Positions 58,318-64,000 of a stretch of 64,000 nucleotides of DNA are shown here, in pieces. Each line of letters opens with the position of its first letter. Within the stretch, counting starts at the first letter, position 1. A program made the translations under genes and the position numbers. The notes under the pieces are model-generated. The model was given only the letters and a program-made list of their open reading frames with translations, was not told the origin of the DNA and made no database searches. The DNA comes from Actinophytocola xanthii (GTDB taxonomy: Bacteria; Actinomycetota; Actinomycetes; Mycobacteriales; Pseudonocardiaceae), in assembly GCF_001921205.1 (NCBI RefSeq), contig NZ_MSIE01000011.1, positions 1-64,000 of the forward strand, in the 5' to 3' direction.

Positions 58318-59280
58318 ATGCAGAACGCCGTGCTGGCCGAGGGGCTGGCCATGCGGTTCGGGGAGACGAGAGCGCTCGACGGTGTCGACCTCGCCGTGCC
58401 CAGCGGCACCGTCCTGGGGCTGCTCGGGCCCAACGGCGCCGGGAAGACCACCGCCGTCCGCATCCTGACCACGCTGCTGCGGCCCGATGCCGGCCGGGCC
58501 GAGGTGTGCGGGTACGACGTGGTGCGCGAGGCACACCAGGTCCGCCAGCTGATCGGGCTGACCGGGCAGTACGCCTCGGTCGACGAGATGCTCACCGGTA
58601 CCGAGAACCTGCTGCTGATCGGGCGCCTGCTGGGGCTGACCCGGCCGCTGGCCAAGCGCCGGGCCCGGGAGCTGCTCGAGCGGTTCGGCCTGGCCGACGC
58701 CGCCGGACGCGCGGCGAAGACCTACTCCGGCGGCATGCGACGGCGCCTGGACCTGGCCGCGAGCCTCGTCGCCAGCCCGCGTGTGCTGTTCCTCGACGAG
58801 CCGACAACCGGCCTGGACCCGCGCAGCCGGTTGGACCTCTGGCAGATCATCCGCGACCTGGTCGCCGACGGGGTGACCGTACTGCTGACCACCCAGTACC
58901 TCGACGAGGCCGACCAGCTGGCCAGCCGCATCGCGGTCGTGGACCACGGTCGGGTCATCGCCGAGGGCACGCCGGCCGAGCTGAAGGCCCGCACCGGCGC
59001 CCAGCCGCTGGTCGTGCGGCCGGCGGACCCCGCCGACCTGCCGACCGTGCTGCGCATCGTCGGGGACCTGTCCGACACCGCGCCCGCCGTCGAGGGCACG
59101 GTCGTCACCGCGACCGTGGCCGATCCGGCGGTCCTGCCGGCCGTGGTGCGCCGGCTCGACGACGCGAACGTGCTGGTGGCCGAGCTCGCGCTGCGCGACG
59201 TGAGCCTGGACGAGGTGTTCCTCGCGCTGACCGGGCAGCGGACCGCCGCCCCCGCCCTCCCGGAAGGAGTCCCGGCATGA
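58318..59280 (+). CDS. DrrA-type ABC exporter ATP-binding protein
   Basis: The protein has 320 residues, from ATG 58318 with GACGAGGGG upstream. Walker A is GPNGAGKTT, the Q-loop is GLTGQYASVDE, the signature is YSGGMRRRLDLAASLV, and Walker B is VLFLDEPTTGLDPRS. A DrrA-type C-terminal domain (about 230-320) includes RDVSLDEVFLALTG. It energises export of daunorubicin-like or other hydrophobic drugs. It overlaps the permease start by ATGA. Phased repeats lie 50-100 bp upstream. Confidence 0.93.
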   Translation: MQNAVLAEGLAMRFGETRALDGVDLAVPSGTVLGLLGPNGAGKTTAVRILTTLLRPDAGRAEVCGYDVVREAHQVRQLIGLTGQYASVDEMLTGTENLLLIGRLLGLTRPLAKRRARELLERFGLADAAGRAAKTYSGGMRRRLDLAASLVASPRVLFLDEPTTGLDPRSRLDLWQIIRDLVADGVTVLLTTQYLDEADQLASRIAVVDHGRVIAEGTPAELKARTGAQPLVVRPADPADLPTVLRIVGDLSDTAPAVEGTVVTATVADPAVLPAVVRRLDDANVLVAELALRDVSLDEVFLALTGQRTAAPALPEGVPA

Positions 59281-60074
59281 CCGCCTCGATCGCCGTCCCC
59301 GCCGCGCGGGTGCGCCCCGCCGAGGGCCTGCGCCAGAGCGCCTCGCTGTCCTGGCGGACGCTGGTGCAGATCAAGCACAACCCGATGGAGCTGATCGACT
59401 TCAGCATCCAGCCGGTCATGTTCCTGCTGCTGTTCACCTACGTGTTCGGCGGCGCGATCGTCGGCTCGACCGGTGACTACCTGGCCTTCGCCCTGCCCGG
59501 GATCATCGTGCAGAACGCGCTGTTCGCCAGCCTGAACACCGGCGTCGGCCTGAACACCGACCTCACCAAGGGGGTGTTCGACCGGCTGCGGACGCTGCCG
59601 ATCGCCCGCTGGGCGCCGCTGGCCGGGCGGATCGCCGCGGACATGGTCAAGCAGGTGTGGGCGCTCGTCCTGCTGCTGGGCATCGGCGCGATCATGGGCT
59701 TCCGGGTGGGCGGCTCCCCACTCGGGCTGCTCGGCGCCGCCGGGCTGCTCCTGGTGGTGGTGTTCGCCTTCTCCTGGATCGCGGTGCTGGTCGGGATGAT
59801 CGTCAGCGAGCCGGAGAAGGTGATGATCTTCGGGTTCACCGTGATGTTCCCGCTGACCTTCGTCTCCAACGCCTTCGTCCCCGCCGACACGATGCCGAGC
59901 TGGTTGCAGGGCTGGGTGGAGGTCAACCCGGTCACGCTGCTCGCCGACGCGATGCGAGGCCTGCTCGGCGGCGGATCGGTCGCCGGCCCGGTGGGCGGTG
60001 TCGTGCTCTGGTCCGCTGCCATCACCGTGGTCGTCGCGCCGCTCGCCGTGCGCGCGTTCAAACGGCGGGTGTGA
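59277..60074 (+). CDS. DrrB-type ABC-2 exporter permease
   Basis: The protein has 265 residues and six membrane helices (about 45-65, 75-95, 118-140, 150-172, 180-200, 235-255). NPMELIDFSIQPVMFLLLFT and TKGVFDRLRTLPIARWAPLAGR are characteristic of DrrB-family permeases, and PLTFVSNAFVPADTMPSWLQ is the conserved region before the last helices. It is coupled to the ATPase by ATGA. Its last 17 bp overlap the tail of the convergent BTAD regulator. Confidence 0.93.
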   Translation: MTASIAVPAARVRPAEGLRQSASLSWRTLVQIKHNPMELIDFSIQPVMFLLLFTYVFGGAIVGSTGDYLAFALPGIIVQNALFASLNTGVGLNTDLTKGVFDRLRTLPIARWAPLAGRIAADMVKQVWALVLLLGIGAIMGFRVGGSPLGLLGAAGLLLVVVFAFSWIAVLVGMIVSEPEKVMIFGFTVMFPLTFVSNAFVPADTMPSWLQGWVEVNPVTLLADAMRGLLGGGSVAGPVGGVVLWSAAITVVVAPLAVRAFKRRV

Positions 60075-63000
60075 CCCCCGCCAGCTCCAGCACGGTCTCG
60101 ATCGTGGCGGAACGGCCGCGCGCGACCCACTCGGCGAACTCCTCCTCGCCGAGTGCGGCGCGCGTGGCCGCCTCCACCCGCACACCGTCAACGAAGGACA
60201 AGTCGGGGACGCCGCGGATGGCGACGCTCGCGCCGAGCAGCCGCGCGGCGTGCCGAGCCTCGCCCCGGTTCAGGCTGGTCTCGGCGATCCCGACCAGGGT
60301 GTGGGCGATCACCGGCGCGTCGTTGGAGCGCACCGCCCAGTCCAGCGCCTCCGCGTGGTGTGCCGCGGCCTCCTCGGCCCGTCCGAGAGCGGCCGCCTGG
60401 AACCCCCTGCCGGCGCAGACGATGGCCCGGAACTGGGGCGGAACCGTCGGATGCGTCACGACGACCGCCGCCCTGGCCATTTCGACGCTCGCCGTCTCGA
60501 GGTCTCCGCGCCACCGCGCGAACTCCGCCCTGGCCTGGGCGACACCGGCCAGCGACTCGGGCAGCCCGACCCGATCGGCGTCGTGCTGCGCCTGCTCCAG
60601 CACGGCCGCCGACTCCGCCGGCCGATCCAGCTGGAGCAGCAGAGCGGCCAGCCGCAGCCGAAAGGTCACCATGTCGTCGCTGGCGTCCAGCGCGGCGACC
60701 AGCTCGATCGCCTCCCGGTACTGATCGGCGGCCGCGCTCAACTCACCGCGCCAGGCCATCAGGTCGGCGAGCGAGCCCAGGGTGAACGCCATCCCCCATC
60801 GCTCCCCCGCCTCGCGGAACGCCGCCAGTGCCCGGCGGAAGTCGGCCTCGGCCTGAGCGTGGCTCTGACCGGCGTTCAGCGCGGCATGGGCACGCATCAC
60901 GCGGCCGGTGCCGCGTACCCACGGGTCCTCGTCGTCGACCAGCTCGCTCACCCGGTCGAGGTCGGGCCGTTCTCCCGGCCGCCCGTAGAGGTGCCACACG
61001 TCCTGCAGCGCCAGGATCAGCCGCACCAGCGGGTGCCCGCGATCCGCGCGCTCGGCGTTGCGGACCCCCTCGGCGAACCAGGCCTCCGCCGTCGACTGGT
61101 CACGCAGGCCGTCCATCGCGATCAACGCGGAGATCCCGAAGGCCACCGCGCGCACGTCGTGCGGCACGTCGTCCGCGGGCATCGCCAGCACCTCACCGGC
61201 CAGCTCACCGCCCTCGACCTTGTGCCCGGCCAGCCACCAGTACCCGGCGACGTGACCGAGGAACCGCAGCGCCGTCTCGCTGTCGCCGGCGGCGACCGCC
61301 GCCCGCAGTGCCGCGTTCAGGTTGTCGTGGTCGGCGGTCAGCCGGGCGATCCAGACCAGCTGCTCGGCACGCCACAGGTGCGGCTCGGCGGCCTCGACCA
61401 GCCGTCCGAAGAACGCCGTGTGCGCGCGACGGGTCCGCTCCCGCTCACCGGCCTCCGCCAGGCGCTCCAGGCTGTAGGCCTTGATCGTCTCCAGCAGCCG
61501 GTAGCGGTCGTCGACGAGGACCACCAGCGACTTGTCGACAAGCGCGGACAGCACGTCGAACACCCGGTCGGGCTCGAGACCGACCGGGTGCTCGACATCG
61601 CCGCACACCTGCTCCGCCGCCTCGAGGGTGGCGCCGCCGGAGAACACCGCCAGCCGGCGCAGCAGCACGCGCTCCTGGTCGTCGAGCAGCTCCCAGCTCC
61701 AGTCGACGACCGCGCGCAGGGTCTGGTGGCGCGGCAGGGCCATCCGGCTGCCCCCGGTGAGCAGCCGGAACCGGTCGTGCAGCCGGGTCGCGAGCTGACC
61801 GGGCGACATCGTCCGCAGCCGGGCCGCGGCCAGCTCGATGGCCAGCGGCATGCCGTCCAGCGCCCGGCAGATGTGCACCATCGACGCGATGGTCGGCTCG
61901 TCGGTGGCGAGGTCGGGTCGCGCCGACCGGGCGCGGTCGGCGAGCAGCCGCATCGACGGGTAGCCCAGCGCCTCGTCCCCGGTGGCGCCGGCCGGGGGCA
62001 GCGGCAACGGGTCGACCGGCCAGAGGGTCTCGCCGGTGATGCCGAGCGGCTCGCGGCTCGTGGCGAGCACCCGCAGCCCCGGGCACTCGCCGAGCAGCCG
62101 GTCGACCAGCTCGGCCGCCGCGGCCACCACATGCTCGCAGTTGTCCAGCACCAACAGCAGCGACCGGGTGGAGAGCGCGGCCGCGAGCCGCTCGACCGGC
62201 TCGCCGACGACCGGACCGCCGGTGCCGAGCAGGGCGTCGACCCGGAGGCCGAGCGCGGAAAGCACGGCCTGCGGCAGCTCCGCCCCGTCCCCGACCGGCG
62301 CGAACTCGACCAACCACACCTCGGAGACGTCCTCGAGCAGCGCGCGGGCGACCTCGGTCGCGAGCCTCGTCTTCCCCGACCCGCCCGGACCGGTCAGCGT
62401 CACCAGCCGGGACTCCCCCATCATCGTGCTCACCCGGGCCAGGTCCCGGTCGCGGCCGACGAAGCTGGTCAGCGAGGCCCGCAGGTTCGTGAGCCGGGAC
62501 GGACGCTCGGAGCGCTCGCCCCGCAACAGGGCCAGATGCAGCTCGGCCAGCTCGGGCGACGGGTCGGCGCCCAGCTGCTCGGCGAGCGCGTCCCGGGTCC
62601 GGGCGTAGACGGCCAGCGCGTCACCGGAGCGCCCGACCCGGGCGAGGGCGCGCATGAGCAGCCCGGCGAACCGCTCGTGCAGCGGGTGTTCGGCGACCAG
62701 GGACTCGAGCTCCGCCACCGGGTCCCCGCGGTCGGCGAGCAGGTCGTCCTCGATCCGGTCGGCCAGCGCGGCGAGCCGCAGCTCCACCAGCCGGGCGCGC
62801 GGAGCCTGGGCGAACGCGGCACCCGCGACGTCGGCGAGCGCCTCGCCCCGCCACAGCTCCAGCGCCGTGCGGAGCAGATCCCCCCGGTCCCCGTTCCCGC
62901 TGGTGGCCAACTCCTCGAAGCGCTGGACGTCCACGTCCTGCGGGGAGACGGCGAGCCGGTAGCCGGCGGGATGGGACTCCACGGCCGGCTCGGGCAGCGC

Positions 63001-63216
63001 CCGGCGCAACCGGGAGACCAGGGCCTGCAACGCGTTCGTCGCCTCCGCCGGTGGGTGCTCGCCCCACACCCCGTCGATCAGCCGGTCGGTGGTGACCACC
63101 CGGCCGGGTGCCAGGGCGAGCAGGATCAGCAGCGTGCGCAACCGCGCGCCGGTGATCTCCACCGGCGCGCCGTCGTCGGCCCGCACCTCGAGCGGGCCGA
63201 GCATCGAGATCCGCAC
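60058..63216 (-). CDS. BTAD/AfsR-family (SARP-like) transcriptional regulator with NTPase and TPR region
   Basis: The protein has 1052 residues. In order: an OmpR-type winged helix (1-92, [20 protein letters not shown]); a BTAD domain (about 98-235, [20 protein letters not shown] through [20 protein letters not shown]); an NB-ARC-like NTPase (Walker [10 protein letters not shown] 277-285; [10 protein letters not shown]); winged-helix and linker ([20 protein letters not shown]); and a long C-terminal alpha-helical repeat region. This is the AfsR-like large SARP layout of regulators of secondary metabolism or transport. The GTG start is at 63216. It converges on the DrrAB operon and is the natural candidate to bind the phased heptamers there. 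Confidence 0.93.
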   Translation of the reverse strand: MRISMLGPLEVRADDGAPVEITGARLRTLLILLALAPGRVVTTDRLIDGVWGEHPPAEATNALQALVSRLRRALPEPAVESHPAGYRLAVSPQDVDVQRFEELATSGNGDRGDLLRTALELWRGEALADVAGAAFAQAPRARLVELRLAALADRIEDDLLADRGDPVAELESLVAEHPLHERFAGLLMRALARVGRSGDALAVYARTRDALAEQLGADPSPELAELHLALLRGERSERPSRLTNLRASLTSFVGRDRDLARVSTMMGESRLVTLTGPGGSGKTRLATEVARALLEDVSEVWLVEFAPVGDGAELPQAVLSALGLRVDALLGTGGPVVGEPVERLAAALSTRSLLLVLDNCEHVVAAAAELVDRLLGECPGLRVLATSREPLGITGETLWPVDPLPLPPAGATGDEALGYPSMRLLADRARSARPDLATDEPTIASMVHICRALDGMPLAIELAAARLRTMSPGQLATRLHDRFRLLTGGSRMALPRHQTLRAVVDWSWELLDDQERVLLRRLAVFSGGATLEAAEQVCGDVEHPVGLEPDRVFDVLSALVDKSLVVLVDDRYRLLETIKAYSLERLAEAGERERTRRAHTAFFGRLVEAAEPHLWRAEQLVWIARLTADHDNLNAALRAAVAAGDSETALRFLGHVAGYWWLAGHKVEGGELAGEVLAMPADDVPHDVRAVAFGISALIAMDGLRDQSTAEAWFAEGVRNAERADRGHPLVRLILALQDVWHLYGRPGERPDLDRVSELVDDEDPWVRGTGRVMRAHAALNAGQSHAQAEADFRRALAAFREAGERWGMAFTLGSLADLMAWRGELSAAADQYREAIELVAALDASDDMVTFRLRLAALLLQLDRPAESAAVLEQAQHDADRVGLPESLAGVAQARAEFARWRGDLETASVEMARAAVVVTHPTVPPQFRAIVCAGRGFQAAALGRAEEAAAHHAEALDWAVRSNDAPVIAHTLVGIAETSLNRGEARHAARLLGASVAIRGVPDLSFVDGVRVEAATRAALGEEEFAEWVARGRSATIETVLELAGVTPAV

Positions 63217-63260
63217 GAGTCGATTCTGCCCTCCCCGGTCGACGTGGCAGGCTGGCGCCC

Positions 63261-64000
63261 GTGAGTCGCCCTCTCGCGTTGCTGGACGCGGCCAGCCTGT
63301 ACTTCCGCGCGTACTACGCGCTGCCGGACTCGATGACCGCTCCCGACGGCACCGTCGTCAACGCGGTGCGCGGGTTCGCCGACACGATCGCCCGGATCCT
63401 GACCGAACGTCGCCCCGGGCGGCTGGTGGCCTGCATGGACGCCGACTGGCGCCCGGCCTTCCGGGTCGAGGCGCTGCCCTCCTACAAGGCGCACCGGGTC
63501 GCCGACCCGGTCAACAACGTCGAGGAGGTGCCCGACACGCTGACCCCCCAGGTGCCGATCATCCTCGACCTGCTGGACGCGGTCGGCCTGGCCGTCGCGG
63601 AGGCGCCCGGGTACGAGGCGGACGACGTGATCGGCACCCTGGTCGCCCGGGAGGCCACCGACCCGGTGGAGGTGATCTCCGGCGACCGCGACCTGTTCCA
63701 GGTCGTGCGGGACGAGCCCACCCCGGTCAGCGTGGTCTACGTCGGCCGGGGCTGGGCGCGGGCCGAGGTACTGGGGCCGCGCGAGCTGGCGGCGCGCTAC
63801 GACCTGCCGCCGGAGAACAGCGGCCGCGCCTACGCCGACATGGCCCTGCTCCGCGGCGACCCCTCCGACGGCCTGCCCGGCGTGGCCGGCGTCGGCGAGA
63901 AGACCGCGGCCAAGCTGATCACCCGGTTCGGCTCGCTCGAGGGCCTGCTGGCCGCCGCCGACGCCGAGGACAAGCTGGTGCCGCTGCGGGTGCGGACCGC
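63261..64000 (+). CDS. 5'-3' exonuclease (PolA N-terminal/FEN-like), incomplete at window edge
   Basis: The frame is open from GTG 63261 to the right edge, giving 246 codons. The N-terminus [20 protein letters not shown] and [31 protein letters not shown] and [12 protein letters not shown] supply the acidic metal-binding residues of the PIN-like FEN family. [25 protein letters not shown] is the helix-three-turn DNA-binding motif. It is a stand-alone type common in actinomycetes, beside full-length DNA polymerase I. It is divergent from the BTAD regulator with a 44-bp gap. Confidence 0.9.
   Translation, partial: MSRPLALLDAASLYFRAYYALPDSMTAPDGTVVNAVRGFADTIARILTERRPGRLVACMDADWRPAFRVEALPSYKAHRVADPVNNVEEVPDTLTPQVPIILDLLDAVGLAVAEAPGYEADDVIGTLVAREATDPVEVISGDRDLFQVVRDEPTPVSVVYVGRGWARAEVLGPRELAARYDLPPENSGRAYADMALLRGDPSDGLPGVAGVGEKTAAKLITRFGSLEGLLAAADAEDKLVPLRVRT

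Noticed and set aside
1-64000. CRISPR arrays, tRNA or rRNA genes, complete insertion sequences, prophage genes
   Set aside because: No regularly spaced repeats, cloverleaf-like sequences, rRNA motifs, transposase frames or phage structural genes were recognised by reading both strands; short or divergent cases could be missed by eye.

Overview
The window is high-GC DNA from an actinomycete. Signs of this are the many GTG starts, F420-type enzymes, an RGCVC-family protein, an Lrp/AsnC regulator, an XRE/DUF397 pair, a BTAD (SARP/AfsR-type) regulator and a SigL/RslA-like sigma/anti-sigma pair. A Pseudonocardiaceae-like host is my inference; no rRNA or tRNA gene is present to test it. Real genes are dense, often overlap by ATGA/GTGA, and mostly carry recognisable Shine-Dalgarno (SD) sites.

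Layout. (1) 1-8.8 kb is an accessory, partly decayed region. It holds the tail of a luciferase-like (LLM) oxidoreductase, two small unknown genes with a repeat-rich divergent promoter, and a very large DUF1998 helicase whose 3' end is rearranged. The helicase is divergent from a small ribbon-helix-helix plus RAMA/DUF4357-like protein. This module is bracketed on both sides by degenerate, same-orientation copies of a sugar-permease/luciferase junction. Fragments of a UvrD-like helicase and a DUF6745-like protein lie in the same graveyard. (2) 8.8-10.8 kb holds an RGCVC protein, a ribosome-hibernation-factor-like protein, a membrane fatty-acid desaturase and a 51-aa protein. (3) 10.9-29.7 kb is a complete L-arabinose/arabinan utilisation locus. 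It contains araB-araD-araA with a ChvE/GguAB-like transporter, a LacI-family regulator, three secreted or lipoprotein-like arabinan-degrading glycoside hydrolases (GH43_26, GH51, GH43) and a second, YtfQRT-YjfF-type transporter. Related GTGAACGTTCAC-like palindromes lie at the araB and arabinanase/ytfQ promoters and suggest one regulon. A pair of short CTAG-flanked inverted-repeat elements abuts the end of this locus.

(4) 30-35 kb carries a DUF4097 protein, a secreted matrixin-like protease, a DUF4157-like predicted protease, a deazaflavin-nitroreductase/hemerythrin fusion and a secreted SGNH hydrolase. (5) 35-45.3 kb carries a Tet/OtrA-type ribosomal protection protein with a TTG start buried in a 35-codon leader ORF, an ATP-grasp protein, OsmC, an AraC regulator, an alpha/beta hydrolase, a siderophore-interacting protein/aldo-keto reductase/alcohol dehydrogenase operon preceded by a DtxR/IdeR-like iron box, and an ABC-2 exporter. 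(6) 45.4-50.3 kb is regulatory: a methyltransferase, a NarL-type two-component system, the ECF sigma/zinc anti-sigma pair behind its own SigL-like promoter, and a secreted phosphodiesterase-like protein.

(7) 50.3-64 kb holds an HTH-nSTAND-WD40 giant divergent from a class III nucleotide-cyclase-like protein, which is the best candidate here for an undescribed signalling or conflict module. It is followed by Lrp plus M24 peptidase, an XRE/DUF397 pair, a DrrAB exporter preceded by 11-bp-spaced direct repeats, the convergent BTAD regulator, and the start of a 5'-3' exonuclease that runs off the window.
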